This document shows positions 12,001 to 25,318 of a DNA stretch of 64,000 nucleotides, in pieces. Below the pieces are notes generated by a model. It was not told the DNA's origin, did no database searches, and was given only the letters and a program-made list of their open reading frames with translations. Numbering within the stretch: the stretch's first letter is position 1; each line of letters starts with the position of its first letter. Source of the stretch: Owenia fusiformis (lineage: Eukaryota > Annelida > Polychaeta > Sabellida > Oweniidae). The stretch spans positions 4,639,169 to 4,703,168 of the forward strand of contig CAIIXF020000010.1 in NCBI GenBank assembly GCA_903813345.2, given 5' to 3'. The position numbers and the translations under genes were made by a program.

Positions 12001-14490
12001 GTTTTAAACTCCTTTAATATAGACAAGATAAAATTGTTTCCTATTTCATGGATTCTATTTCCTTAATAAAGCGTGAATCATCCAATGAACTAGTTAAGTC
12101 ATAGTATTAGTTTTTGTTAAGACTGGAAATGACTGTGTGATCTTTTGTGTGGCTACTGGCCAATAGTTTGTTGTTTATACATAATATCACTTATCTATTT
12201 ACATGTAGTGTACCAACTCCATATCAGATCACATCCTCACATCATTAGCCACAAATCACAACAAATTTAATTTTTTTACATGTGATTTAATTATATCCAG
12301 TGGTTCAGTGTCCAGTTTTAATAAGGCTGACGAGACAAATGATCAATTTATGATACTGATAACCTATATGATTGTATCCAATTCAGCTCTATCTTTGATT
12401 TCAAAGTTTAACGTACCAATTTTGAGCCAACAGCTGAGTGTTAATTATACCATGTACTTGTAAGTAAAAGTACCAATTTTGAGTGTGATGATTTTTTATC
12501 ATTTAAAACAACTTCCCATAATTCATACTCCAACCTGTTCTAGCCAATCAGGTTGTATTATTTCAAAATGGAGTAATGAATCATGGGAGAGCTAAAATAC
12601 CTCTTTTACTCAATTGGTAAGTCATGCCCATGTTTAAAACTTTAGTTCCACATAATTTCTCTATTAAAAAGTGACTTATAAGTGAATTTACCGATGTCTA
12701 CAGTAAGGTTGTTGACAGCTGACATCATGCCTGTCTCTTACTTCATGTTACTTTCTATACCATAAAAACATGACCTCCTATTGACAGCTTATCAACAAAT
12801 ATGTGACCCATTAAAGCATCACACCTTCATATAAAAAAATATCCAAACTATGGTACAGCTATGGTACATGTGTTGCATTTTCAATCTGAATAACAGGAAA
12901 ACTACTGGAATTACTCTATGCATGAAATATTAAATTATATAATAAAATGATCAAAAGATATTTTACTTGTGACTATTTCTGCAAGGGTTTTTATTAGTTT
13001 TTATCACAACACTAAATTACAGCTAGACACACCTCTATAAATTAGGTTAAAAAACTTGTATATCTTGTCACAAAAATATTTAACATTTTGAACTTTTTGC
13101 ATTTTTATATTTCAATTTAAAGTGGCCTTGGCTGTATGTTTAGCTATTTTAAATGAAAATGATTTTCGAATATATTTTCGAGAGTATGTTTTACACTTTC
13201 CATAAAGCATGTAGTGATCAACTTTTAAGATATTGATTCTTTATGGAATAAATGTTTTTGGTATCTGTTTATAAATGGTTTATAGGGATTTTTGAGACAT
13301 TTAAATTTTGTTTCTCACATCTCATTCTAAAAATGATATTTAGGGCATTTGAATCAAATAAATACCTTTAATAACCAGATGCTTTTGATTATAATTGACT
13401 TGGGTTATACCAAGTTCATGTTTTAAGTCATGGTATTTGCTATGTAAGCATTGTAAAAATAAATCAAGTTTCTATTTAGAAAACATTTTCTAAAATGGGA
13501 GGATAAAATATAAACACAAACACGTATAATCATGTGGTAATTATACATTACTAAATTACAATAAAAATGTTCATACAATACTCTTTCATCTCATATTTCA
13601 GTCTTATAAATAAACAACTTTATGCTTTTAAATATTTCAGTGAGGTTTTAACTTTACCAGAAAAATAACTGCATTAATAATCAATTATGATATTTTAACA
13701 CGAAAAAAGTTCAAAATGAATAAATAGTGGGCTAATAGCTAGTCTGAACTGTTTAAATAACTAAAATATTTTTTCAAAAATAGCAATTTATCAAAAATGA
13801 TTTTATCTGCTTACATTTCAATAGAGTAATGTTCTGTGTAGTAGGTTTTAATGAAATTGTTGTGAAAGTTCAAAAATGGATTCTAATTTATCATACGGTG
13901 TTCGTGGTGACATATACATGTACATACAACTAACTGCCAATGAAGACATGGATGTTTATTTTATTTCTATGATATATATTAATATTGACATTTACCTTAG
14001 CGATTGATCGTACGAAGTCTAATCCGAACTCCACTGGGACTGGCCAAAAGTGTTTGGATTGGCAGGTGTTCATATTTCAAGGTACTTTAACATGAAAGTC
14101 AATGGCAGATCAAAAATAGGATCCAAAAAGTGTTCACATTGAGAGGTGTTTGGATATACAGGTTTTACTGTATGTTCGTATCATATCGAGGTTGATCAGA
14201 TGCCATTCCTGGAGTCACTGTACAATTAATCAGGACTGCATCTTAAAATACACACTAACCCAAAAAACACCTGCCAGCAACACTGTTTAGTTGCATAGAG
14301 TTATGTTGTCAATTTAGATGGACAGATTACCATATTAGCTTTTTATGTTAAATTTCCAGTACATGTATGAATATAATCGTTACATTCTACCTCTAAAATA
14401 TGTAAATGCAAACTTATTCAAATACGCTAACTGATGGTCGCTGATGGTCTAATTCAATGTAATGTAGCAAATATAAAGCAATAGACAAAA
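9064..14490. other. Long non-coding stretch
   Basis: No supported gene. Two minus-strand patches look faintly protein-like: 9338-9494 follows an acceptor-like ttacag and reads DPLLTNQSKVKSVCVKMIFK, and 9903-10097 reads LGYFIERLPILKSSSKLKSS. Neither has a matching donor or a recognisable domain. The remainder is AT-rich, with an aaggtca-type motif at 9705 and a 'ggtgttcat..gaggtgtttgg' repeat at 14050-14160. Confidence 0.45.
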
Positions 14491-14497
14491 TCATGAT

Positions 14498-14705
14498 CAG
14501 TGATCTCCCCAGAATTAAAGCAAGTGGGCGCAACACCCACCTGAGATTTTGAAAATAGGCTTGCACCCACCTGAAAACCTATTTGCACCCACTTGAAAAT
14601 GAAAAAAAAAACGTGAAAAATTGGCATATTTTGACCAATTTTGGTCTGAATTGTGAAAATGAGAATTTTGCACCCACCTGAGAAAAAATCCTGGGAAGAT
14701 CACTG
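14498..14705. mobile_element. 208-bp CAGTG-ended MITE
   Basis: The left end cagtgatctccccagaatt and the reverse complement of the right end, cagtgatcttcccaggatt, match at 17 of 19 positions. Flanks atgat and atgaa agree at four of five bases. The interior contains three 'gcacccacctga' words and encodes nothing. CAGTG ends resemble hAT elements, though those usually duplicate 8 bp. Confidence 0.6.
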
Positions 14706-14789
14706 ATGAAATTATGAATAAAAGCTTTTCCTTCAAGGTACAAAGGGATATACAGTTGTTGATGTGGCACCCTACCTGTGGCATCACAT

Positions 14790-15292
14790 TGACCCCTCAG
14801 CTAAACCAAGCAACCTACCGGCCAAGCAAGCAAGCACATGCATCCCTCAGCTAAACCAAGCAACCTACCAGCCAAGCAAGCAAGCACATGCATCCCACAG
14901 CTAAACCAAGCAACCTACCAGCCAAGAAAGCAAGAACATGCATCCCTCAGCTAAACCAAGCAACCTACCAGCCAAGCAAGCAAGAACATGCATCCCTCAG
15001 CTAAACAAAGCAACCTACCAGCCAAGCAAGCAAGCACATGCATCCCACAGCTAAACCAAGCAACCTACCAGCCAAGAAAGCAAGAACATGCATCCCTCAG
15101 CTAAACCAAGCAACCTACCAGCCAAGCAAGCAAGAACATGCATCCCTCAGCTAAACCAAGCAACCTACCAGCCAAGCAAGCAAGCACATGCATCCCACAG
15201 CTAAACCAAGCAACCTACCAGCCAAGCAAGCAAGCACACGAATCCCTCAGCTAAACCAAACAACCTACCATCCAAGCAAGCAAGCACCTGAG
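14790..15292. repeat. 50-bp minisatellite, about 10 copies, with a 150-bp higher-order period
   Basis: The unit is ccctcagctaaaccaagcaa + cctaccagccaagcaagcaagcacatgcat. Variant positions (ccctcag/cccacag, aagcaagc/aagaaagc, gcacatg/gaacatg) recur every third unit between about 14840 and 15190, which shows duplication of a three-unit block. A frame open across the last units is a by-product. Confidence 0.93.
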
Positions 15293-16132
15293 TCAAAACC
15301 CATACTTGTATTTCAATCATATGAAAACTTCATTCCGTGGAAATCCAAGATGGCAAAACTCAGTATAATGTAATAGAAATATGTGACTTTAATTCCACAA
15401 TGTGATGTTCTAGGGTAATCCCATTGACTCCTAAAGGAGAAAACACTGAACAAGGCAACCTTCTGTTGCGTAATAGATTCAACATTCCACTAAAGTCATA
15501 AATGTTCAGTTTGTTAATTTCAATTCATAGCATGCCTCAATATGACATAAATGAACATATCCTAAACATACTGCTTACTTTGTGAAAAACTGACACTAAA
15601 AAAACTTTTAAAACCAGAGAAAGTTTTCCCAGGGTCTTGAAATAAAACTACCTTAAATAGCGGTAAAATTGCAGATTCATGTTCCTAAAATGACACTTTT
15701 ATCTAATATAATCACAACAAACATCAAAATACTCAAAACTATCCAAGGATCTTTTTACTTAACAACCATATATTGTTAACTTAACCACTCTTCACTTTCA
15801 AAAAGACTACTTAAACAGGTTGTGGCATGAAAACTTGTGAATAGCCAATTTATTTGGCAAATAATCATGTGTGTATATTTTGGAATTCAAGTGTGAACTG
15901 AAGGATCAATGTAAGGTTATACTCCTCATCAAAAAAAAAAATTCTGGCAGATCTTGGCGTTCCTCTGTCTTTTGATATAATATATGGGTTGAATGACAGC
16001 TTATGAAGTATATTAAAATAAGGATGAATTAAAAAATTATTTTGCTGATATGTTTCGACATTTTAAAAATTTGGAATAACTGCTATTAAAAATATTTTGA
16101 CTGGATGAAAATAAAAATAACTTGTTCCTTAA

Positions 16133-16737
16133 CCCCCCTATCACACCAAACTAGTTCTTACCCGTTCTTGCCAGTCCTACGAAAATGTCGTAAAACGGGC
16201 TCAATCTGGCTGCGATCGGGATATATGTCTAAAATAATTAGCCACTTCGTTCATAAACAGTCTTCAATACGTCCATCTCATTCGCAGTTCGTTCAGGTCG
16301 CACCACGTCAGTGTGCAACGTAGTATAAACCGTCCCTTAGTCTAGAAGGTCATCATGACCTGATTACGGAACGGTATGGTCGCCATCGAATTTTGAATCA
16401 ATTCGATGGCGACCATACCGTTCTGTAATCAGGTCATGATGACCTTTTAGACTAAGGGAAAGTCCATGAAGTTCGTAAACAGACCGTAGAACGTTGTAGC
16501 TACGTTCATTCAGTTCGCACACAGTTTAAAACCGATTCGGCAACGTTTTGACGACCACCAGAAAATTTTGAGCATGCTCTAAGTGCTGGAGGACCTACTC
16601 GTTCTAGTAGTTTCATGAAGTTTGTAAACAGATCCCAAATGGTTCTTAGTGGGTTCCTAGTACGTCAAATCCATTCGTGCACAGTTTGAGCCCATTTTCG
16701 AGAAAGTAGTGAGAACTAGTTTGGTGTGATAATAGGG
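16133..16737. mobile_element. piggyBac-like MITE with a central palindrome
   Basis: The left end ccccccTATCACACCAAACT and the right end, the reverse complement of cccTATTATCACACCAAACT, are about 29-bp terminal inverted repeats. They sit next to TTAA (16129-16132) and TTAC (16738-16741). CCC..GGG ends in a TTAA target are typical of the piggyBac superfamily. The middle is a near-perfect palindrome (16334-16392 with 16400-16458, 7-base loop). No transposase is present, so it would depend on one supplied elsewhere. Confidence 0.7.
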
Positions 16738-16741
16738 TTAC

Positions 16742-19030
16742 CATATACCAGTCATTTTATACAAAAAGTCATACAAAAGAAAAAATCAAAACTTTTGATA
16801 GAAAAAAATTTTGAACGTCTTAAAACAGACAATTGGCAAATAACATTACAGAATTGTGTCAAACTGTTGCCTTTTAAATATGTATTCTAAATTAAATTGA
16901 ACATGTTCATGACCTTTGGTCAAGGAGGTTTTTAATGGACCACCCAGTAGCAAACATTAAAACATAAAAAGGCACTTAGCATCTTGTTCAACAAATGAAA
17001 ACCCTGAAATTGTGTTGCTAAAACTCAAAACAATAAATGATTATAATTTTCATGTAAATTATCTATTAGACTTTTGTTGCTATGAGATAAATTAGAATGC
17101 GAAACATGTCAAGGCAGACTTCAAACAAACAACAATTCAAACAAAAAGCATTCTGATACTCATCAAATCTTACTATTTTTAAACTCGCAATGTTGAATAT
17201 GCTTCGAGATATTTTTTTTTTAAATGATACATTTGTGCCTTATTTCATCCATTTCTAAGCAATCATTGATCTCAATAGATTTCTAGATAAAGTTTAATTA
17301 TGCGAACATCTTCCTTTAAGCCTGTAATGGTACAGAAACTGAAAAGAAACTATGTTAAAAAATGACCAAACTGATAAGTCAGGAAGGTCCAACGAAATAA
17401 TCTGTTAAATTATTCCATTAGAGGTTCAACAGTTTTTTTTAAACATAACACCCTTATAAAAACTGATTTACTTAGTGGACCCTTATAAACAAAGCACTGA
17501 ATCAATATTCAATTAATATTTATTTAAAACTTCAAAGTAATTTTGACACTCTAATAAGTAAATGGTACGAGTAGTAGGCAGTCCCAAAGGCTCACCGTGT
17601 CAGCAAAAACAACAGTCATTTCTTAAAGATATGGGTTAAAAGTGTTGCATATTTTTTCATCTTTATAACAAAATTAAAATATTAAAACTTGGTTCAACCG
17701 TCTTTGTTTGCTAAAATGTATTTCTGACAATATTATGATATATTTCCAAATTTGTGAGTGACATGACTTTGCGATGAGTTAGGGATAGTAGACTTGATTC
17801 ACTTAATATTCACTTAATATTCACTTAATATTCCTTAGATGAGATATAGTCATATGCTGAAATGTATTTTAAATATCAGTAAATTCCCAGCACTGATTGT
17901 ACCATATTATCATTCTTCACTTCTACATGCAATTTGAAATTCCCAAATAAAAAGCCAGACAGTTAAAAAACAGAAATGACTTCTTTCATCTTACTCATAT
18001 ATCAATATGGCCTTTTTATGAATGAAATCTCATGTTTGTTCAAATATTGCGTGTCTGTGTCTAGAATAAGCATGTAAACATGTCAAATTATGTCACCATT
18101 TAGGTTTGTGAAATACTAATCAACCATACTCTATAATTTTGCATAAGTATCTGAATAGTATAATCATTGAGATGACAGTTTCTATGTATGTAAATAGCAA
18201 TTAGTTTCAGGCGTACTTGCTATGTGTTCCATACCCTGAGTGTCATAGCCTAGTTCATTAGGTAGATGAAGGTCTTTTTTAAGCAGCAAGATACAACTAT
18301 GGGAAAGGGGTACTTGCGCCAGACAGAACATCTTAACCTAAAATATGTTTGTTTATGAAACTCAGGACTATTAATGTTATTAATCTATCTCACTTTATAT
18401 CATCACTTTTAATTGTACATCGCTTTTTCAAGTTACACCCGATTTGTATGATTTACCACAAAAGGTTAAAGATTTTGTACTAATGAGCACTATATTACTG
18501 GTAGCTCTTTTCCTAGACAATCCTCAATTTAAAAATTCAAATCACACCATCTCATTTCAAAAATTGTCAAATTTAAACTATGCGACTGAAATGCAAGGAT
18601 AATTTCTTTGTAGGATATTTTTCATATTCACCCATCTCTCAACAAATATGGGAGCAAGTAGGAAAGTATATACAGCTGTACACACTTTTCCCAATGATGT
18701 AAAATCCAAGCAAAATGATATGTATTTTAACTCGGAGACTGATCAAAATAGACAGTTTCATTACAAGTTAAATACAGTACGGGATGGTGGGGTTTGTTCC
18801 CTAATAACCAGTGTACTCTTAAATTTTCCCTTTACTAACTCTTTCTAAACTCATATATTTTTGCCATCTATTTTACAAATAAAGGACACAAACTGCCAGC
18901 ATTTCATTTACAGGTAGCTTATGCCATTGGACATACTTTAGGCCACAATTAATGCTCCTAATGAGCAAACACATGTAATCATATGCATAAATTCATTTGA
19001 CATGAGCCCAGTTGGCTTTTGACAAATTGC
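16742..19030. other. Non-coding stretch
   Basis: AT-rich sequence without a supported gene. The only regular structure is a 14-base unit (tcacttaatattca) in three copies near 17798-17833. Confidence 0.5.
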
Positions 19031-19041
19031 GTATTTAACCC

Positions 19042-20325
19042 TATATATATCTTTTATTGACTCTTAGAATGTCATAGTATGACATATTAGTCAGTACAAA
19101 AATAAAATAAAAACTTACTACACTACACTACATTACACTACACTACACTATTATTATACAAATACAATATATACAAAAACATGTTATTAACATGTATTTA
19201 ACTATACATAATACTTAAAGCAGTGTGATGCATCCAGAATGTTCTTCAGACAAGTTCAATGACCTTGAATGCTTTATTTATAAAAATGCCAACTTGCTTT
19301 TGGACATATTTATCTTTTGAGGACATTAACATTATGAATGCATTTTCAGGATGGTATTTATCAAATTTAATTTTGCTGTTGATGTTCTCAAACAATAGTT
19401 TTCTATTTTCTTTATGTATTTGGCAATTTATCATGAAATGAATTTCATTGTCTATTTCTCCACAAACGTTACATGTTCTTTCATGTTCAGGTTTTGGCCG
19501 TGGTTTCACATGTCTACCCAGTTCTATTTGAAGTTTATGAGAACTTAACCTTAATCGGGTAAAGGATTGCCTATGATTTTTGTTTTGAAGGCTTAAATAT
19601 TGCTCCAATTCAAAAGTTGTCTTAAATTTAACATATGTTCTCAGAACTGGATATAATTGTAAATCACACTTCCATTTGTCCTTATAATTTTGGTGCATTG
19701 TCTTAGTTAAAACATTTATAAATGTGAAATCATCTTCAACAATTTGTTCATTCCAGTTAAAAAGAAGATTGCAATCTTTTAAAATGTTATAAACTTTACT
19801 TGACCATGTATTTTTAAAACCCAGACTGTGCATTTCATAATCATAATGATATGATTTATAAAGGACGTTGTCTGGACACAATTTTATAAGCCTTATCCAA
19901 TATTTAATAAGTTGAATATCAAAACATAGACTCAAAGGGAAACGACCCAGCTCTCCATAAACTGCTAGTGTTGCAGTTGATGTTTTCACACCAAGAATGT
20001 TTTTCAAAAAGGAAAGATGGATAGTTTCAATTGTCTTAATATGTTTTTTACTTGTCCATATTTCTGAACCATACATCAGAATTGGTTGGATAAGTGAATC
20101 AAATAAATGTAATGCAACAGATATAGGAATGTCATTAAACTTATGGTGTTGTTGCTTTATTTTAAATAGAGCTTTTCTGGATTTTTCTTTAAGATAGCTT
20201 ATTTGCTTATCAAAATTACTATCCCTGTTAAAAATACACCCTAGATATTTGTAATCTTCAACACATTCAATCACTTCGTTATTGAATTTAAAAGTTTCAT
20301 ATAACCTCATCCCAGAGATAGCATA
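19042..20325 (-). mobile_element. 5'-truncated LINE retrotransposon
   Basis: The fragment runs from the end of the reverse-transcriptase domain to the 3' end. Its 3' untranslated part contains a (tagtg)n tract (about 19119-19150) and finishes in gactaatatgtcatactatg...agagtcaataaaagatatat. That tail recurs at 25249-25301 and 60852-60910. The 5' break falls just before the ATG at 20310, and a mariner MITE begins 40 bases further on. Confidence 0.85.
19246..20310 (-). CDS. C-terminal part of a LINE reverse transcriptase (354 aa)
   Basis: The frame contains ECVEDYKYLGCIF and then a 'K.LF.I..' helix, PILMYGSEIW, and LGRFPLSLCFDIQLIKYWIR. These are the standard thumb and post-RT landmarks of non-LTR retrotransposon ORF2 proteins. 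Near the C-terminus is a zinc-knuckle-like Cys-X2-Cys-X7-His-X4-Cys cluster (CNVCGEIDNEIHFMINC). The palm with the catalytic YADD box and the endonuclease are missing, so this copy cannot reverse transcribe. The ATG used by the frame is internal to the original protein. The frame is unbroken for 354 codons, which suggests a fairly young insertion. The clade is not certain. Confidence 0.88.
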   Translation of the reverse strand: MRLYETFKFNNEVIECVEDYKYLGCIFNRDSNFDKQISYLKEKSRKALFKIKQQHHKFNDIPISVALHLFDSLIQPILMYGSEIWTSKKHIKTIETIHLSFLKNILGVKTSTATLAVYGELGRFPLSLCFDIQLIKYWIRLIKLCPDNVLYKSYHYDYEMHSLGFKNTWSSKVYNILKDCNLLFNWNEQIVEDDFTFINVLTKTMHQNYKDKWKCDLQLYPVLRTYVKFKTTFELEQYLSLQNKNHRQSFTRLRLSSHKLQIELGRHVKPRPKPEHERTCNVCGEIDNEIHFMINCQIHKENRKLLFENINSKIKFDKYHPENAFIMLMSSKDKYVQKQVGIFINKAFKVIELV

Positions 20326-20351
20326 ACTGCTACTTCACCAGATTTACTGTA

Positions 20352-20557
20352 CGAGGGTTGATCCAAAAGTTCTGCACTGTTTGCTCTAAAAATTTCTTTA
20401 TGAATATTGTTCATATTTGGCCTCAGTCACCCCATATATAGTACATAGTCATCGAATGCCTTGCGCCCAAACCAGCCCAAGCATAAAATCTACTTCCATT
20501 TCGACAATATACCTCAATACTTACTCAAACTTCATGAAAATATTGGAACAACCCTCG
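20352..20557. mobile_element. 206-bp mariner-type MITE
   Basis: Terminal repeats cgagggttgatccaaaagttc and, inverted, cgagggttgttccaatatttt lie between TA dinucleotides (20350-20351 and 20558-20559). TACGAGGG-type ends are typical of mariner elements. No transposase remains. Confidence 0.7.
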
Positions 20558-21616
20558 TATGTGTTTCATCCTTATCTTTTTCTCTCTGTTATTAAAATGG
20601 AATATGGGCAAAAATGGGTACTAGTATGGGTAAAGTTAAAACAATAGTCTTTATTTGATGCTAGAGTCACTTAGTGATAGTGATCATAATTGTGTCTTTA
20701 CTAAAAACCATATATTTTGGTTTTGAACTAAAAAAAACAAACTAAAAAAAAAACTAAAAACTAAAATAAAAAAAGCAGAATATGAAATAAGCTCTTTAAT
20801 ATTTGCAGGCACCAGAATGTCCAAGGTTGATAGTGCAGTGGCATTATCCCAAATATTTTCTGAAATGCCATTCATGACATTCTGAACTGTTTGTTACATA
20901 CCATTATATATACACAACTATAAGCAAGGCTTCGGGCAGATTTTTCTATTAAGTGTGATTGTTTTTGGTTACAGTCAGCATCATGTTTTGTTAATTTTTC
21001 TTGTATATTTATCCAAATGGAAAGATTGTGAAAACATGTTAGGATAGCATCCAACACCAACATTTTTGATTATCTAATCATACATAAAATATTCAACATC
21101 TGGTAGAATATTTTTTAAGATTCATTTTCTAGTTGACCAATCAGATCATATGTCGATTGTTCACAATGTCCTACACCCAACCGATTTTCCTGAATTATCG
21201 ATATGTCACAGGAAGGATGAAGACATCTTTCGATTATGCATTTCACAAAGAGATAACAGTTTGATAACAGTTTGATGACTTTCTCAGACACTTATTGTAT
21301 CGCCACTCTTCTACCAAAGTCATGTTCTACCCCAAGAAACAAAGTTCTAATTTATCAACATTGATTTCAATATTTAATATCATGTGATTTAATCTGATGG
21401 TCAGAACTTTGTGCATGTGTTAAAAGAAGCAAAATCAAACTACTGTACACATATTGGAACACTGATGTAAGACACGCCATCTCCATCTCTATCCTTCTGG
21501 ACAAGACATAACAGAGAGAGATGCTATGAGTATCAGAATATGGAATCGGAGAGGATACAGGTGACCCTTCTTATATATATATATACCTTACAACTGTCAA
21601 AAATAAAATATTTATA

Positions 21617-21706
21617 GTCTTGCACTTCAAGACACTGCACCCCCCCCCCTTATCTATGTTAATAACTGAAGTAAAGTTGGTGAGGGGGGTTCACGGTCTT
21701 GAACCT
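21617..21706. repeat. C/G-run hairpin repeat, copy 1
   Basis: cttcaagacactgcacc(c)n ... ggtgaggggggttcacggtcttgaa folds on itself. The same unit (ttcaagac, C run, 'ttatctatt..', G run, gtcac, gtcttgaa) occurs at 24311-24402 (inverted) and 41948-42053, so it is a dispersed family of roughly 90-105 bp. Confidence 0.55.
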
Positions 21707-22901
21707 TGATTAAAATATGTATCAAAATGTGTCACTTACTTGACTTTTAATGATCTATACTGCAACTAATATGTGGCTGTTTTGTTCCATCTGAGTTTAG
21801 TTTTTCCTGATGTAATGTTCATTGAGATCTACCAAAATCTGAATCGATTGTCGCATTTCTGTGCATATTTATAATTCAGAAGTTCATCTTCCAACCCAAA
21901 ACTCACGAGTTTCAAGTTTTACAAATAATTTTCAAGTATATGTTCTCGTACTGGAAGCACATCTAAACCTGTTTTCCTATTTCTAAACCAGCAGCAAGTA
22001 ATTAAACGGTCAGTCGTAGTCCCATCCCTTATCCATGTACATCAGTTTGTCTGAAAATATAGACATGGGCAATGTTTTTTAAGTTGATATATCTCCCCAA
22101 GCAAATATCTAAATCACCTCCGACCTTTTAAACTAATATCATCATTCATTTTTTGTGTACTTAATACTCATACTCAATGCTTATTTGGTAGTTTTTCATT
22201 TGTAATAAACACAATTGTCACACAACTGTTTTATTCAAAATTGTCTGCATTAATTTATGCTAATACTACTATGCATGAAGTCACTTTTTGAAAATAGTAA
22301 AAAATTGAATTGGAATGAATAAACATATGTATGATTCATACTGAAACACAAAGTAAGACTGTTTAATCCATATTCACTATACATAATAGATGGTGAAACC
22401 AACAGAAACTACTTTTATTAAACAGAATATATAGTACAATGAATACATTGACTCAAAATATAATAATAAAACTATTAAGATTAGTGCTATTTTGCAATGC
22501 TGTTGTACTATTCAGTTTATTGAACTTTTTGTAAGGGCTCATATAACTATTTACTGAAATGCACCAAAACACCTTATCATTGTGAAAGACATGCTGTTGC
22601 ATTGAAAAGATGAAACTAGGTACCAAACCGTACAAGACAAATATAGCAAACAAACAAAAAATGAAATGATACGATTTTCACATAATATGGTATTCTGTAT
22701 CCAAATATGACACCTGGAAAGATTTGAATTTGGCAATATTTGAATTAGCACTTAGACAGACAAATCGAAAGACTATAATATAAATTCTCTATTTTCCTAC
22801 TTCAATTTGTTTGTTGGGATAATAAACAACTTCAAATATGCACAGTGTCTTTGCTTACAAAAAGTATAAAATGAGACAAGGGGCTTGGGAACATAAATAT
22901 A

Positions 22902-22967
22902 CAGGGTGTCCTTAAAGACTCTACAATTACAATATAATGTCTGTATCAAGAGAGACTGGACACCCTG
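22902..22967. mobile_element. 66-bp miniature element
   Basis: cagggtgtcc and its inverted copy ggacaccctg bound a 46-base interior. The left neighbour is TA and the right is CA. This looks like the remnant of a Tc1/mariner-type MITE. Confidence 0.4.
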
Positions 22968-23707
22968 CACATGTATGTGGTATATGGAAAATATAGCATT
23001 AATCAGAATGAATTTGTTCATTTTAGAGAAGTGTTAAAGAAAGGAAATCAAGAAAGAGTTATTTAGGCTTTACCGTACTTGGATTTGTACTTACAGGCAT
23101 TATTAGTATTCAACTTATATTTCTTTGCTCTTAACGAAGCATCTAAATAGCTCTATTAACAAAACCTTTTAACCTGCAATGTCTGGGTTATAACTATTCA
23201 TTATTCATGTTATTAAGAATTCCATAAGTTATCTTGGGTCAATTTTTTCTCATTATTTACTCTTAAAATGATGACAATTTTTGCCTACAGAAATATATCA
23301 TTAGTTGTTTTTACATTTTTCCAAAACAAAAAATTATCAAGTTTGAAACAGAGACATTTACGTGAGCCATAGAACGATAAAACACTGTCTTAAGTCTCTA
23401 ATGTGAGCAATTGAATAAGTCTAATACTGTACTATTTTTTGTTCCCTTACAAGTAATAGAGAAACAAAAATACTGGTTTTATTTCTTACCTAGAAAATGC
23501 ATGGACATTTTATCATAGGAATGATGTTCGCGGCTACGGTAGTTTCTCAAATCAAGACTTGACTAAGCCAAAGTTGTTTATCTTAAAAATGTTGATTTTT
23601 TACCAAAGCAACTTTTGTATACTGATATATATGGCATAAAGTCACAGAAGTATTTTCTTCTTACTTAAATGCCACTAATCCATTATATGTTTACCATTTG
23701 CATATTA

Positions 23708-23821
23708 AGGCCCAACATACACCATGGGGCAAATTCCACTTGCCAAATGAAGTCCCACAGGGTCATACACAATGTTAAGTCTTTGGAAGTCCTTACCAAG
23801 CCGCATTGGTGTGTGTTGGCT
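23708..23821. mobile_element. ~114-bp inverted-repeat element
   Basis: aaggcccaacatacaccatg on the left pairs with cattggtgtgtgttggctttt on the right at most positions. No coding content and no clear target duplication. Confidence 0.4.
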
Positions 23822-24310
23822 TTTATAATCAAATATTATCAAAATGTATACCTTGTACATTAATGTAGTATAAAACAAAATAAAATAGTTACCTTTAAAT
23901 TAGTATGTGTTGATCTTTGAAACTCTCAAATTCTATATTTCCATAATAATACTATTACTGTGAAGTATCTTTCCTCAAAGGTTACTGTCCTTCATCTAGT
24001 TTCTTACTTCAATCCTAAAATAAAACAGATCATATATGGTTATCAATACCTTATATGGATATCCACTAGAGCATGAAATTCCGAATAAGGTCACTATGTC
24101 CTTATACAGAGGATGTGAGACATCATTAAATTATGCCTCACATACCTCAAGGTTTGTTATTTGTTTTTTATTTCCTTTCTCAAAATAAATAATTGCTTTA
24201 TTTACTTCATCTTAAAACTAGATAGCGTCAACTCAAGTCATAAATAATAAGAGACTATGTTTATTTTAATGAACTTCTGCTGACATTTGGGACAAATTTT
24301 TAAAATGAAT

Positions 24311-24402
24311 TAGTCTCGCTAACGCCCTTGTGACCCGCCACCCCCACAGCACATCTCCCTCTATTGTTGAAATAGATAATCGATGGGGGGATCACAATTG
24401 TC
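24311..24402. repeat. C/G-run hairpin repeat, copy 2 (inverted)
   Basis: Same family as 21617-21706: cccttgtgacccgccacccc ... gatggggggatcacaattgtcttgaagg. Confidence 0.5.
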
Positions 24403-25248
24403 TTGAAGGAAGACCATATTAAACAGATTAAACAACTAAAATACAAACACAGCATGCAAATTATATCAGTTACTCAAAGGTTGATTATGAAGCTGGTTGT
24501 AACAATTTCTATATGTTTTATTTTTGTTTTTGTAAACATTTTACATGTAACTCTGTTATACTTTATTGCTATATGGATATCATCATGGTGATCTAAAGAT
24601 AAGTGCCCTTTCAATTTACTTGCCCTAAGGAATATAATCATGAGGTGTATAGAGTCAGGCAAGTTTTACCTCGTAGCAGTTCTGATACAATTTGACATAT
24701 ACAAACTATCTCTGACGAAACAGTGCTAAAACACATATATACACTAAAACCTGTAAAGGGAACACCACCATAAATTTTATATTTCAGAGTCCCAATATCT
24801 AATTGTCAAATTAATGTTAAATGAACCTCTTGAGTAGACCCCCCCCCCAAATGGAACACATTAGAGACAACAAAGGTGTTCCACATATGTAGCACTTATA
24901 CTTTAAAAGTAGCCAATAAATGAGCCTGGCCATAGGAAAACCGGTCTTATCGCAAAAATTTTAATTGTGCTACAGAGCCAGAAATGTGCCCAAGATTAAG
25001 AGGAAAATGTGCTAAATTCGAATCCTTCTTTTTGGTCTACATCTGCAAGGACAAGTTGTTAATACACAAGCAATGGCTCATTTGAAAGGTCTCTTTGCGC
25101 TTTTTAAGAAAAACAAAAAATCAAAACATTGAAAAAATCTGTGATAAGACCCCTTTTCCTGTGGCCTGGCTCAAATACATTTTTCATTCTAATTGTTTGA
25201 ATTTGACTTATGTACATTATTTAAAAAACTGACATGCATGTATATTAG

Positions 25249-25301
25249 TGACTAATATGTCATGATATCTTAAGAGTCAATAAAAGATATATATATATAT
25301 T
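25249..25301 (+). repeat. LINE 3'-tail copy 2
   Basis: gactaatatgtcatgatatc + ttaagagtcaataaaagatat + (at)n matches the 3' terminus of the LINE at 19042-19096. Nothing upstream resembles the LINE body, so this is an extremely 5'-truncated insertion or a SINE sharing the tail. Confidence 0.6.
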
Positions 25302-25318
25302 ATACATGTATATAATAT

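Larger units (their letters stand above)
20560..25245. other. Non-coding stretch with small hairpin elements
   Basis: No gene supported. It holds the small elements listed separately (21617, 22902, 23708, 24311). The aaaac-rich run at 20728-20775 is simple sequence. Confidence 0.5.
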
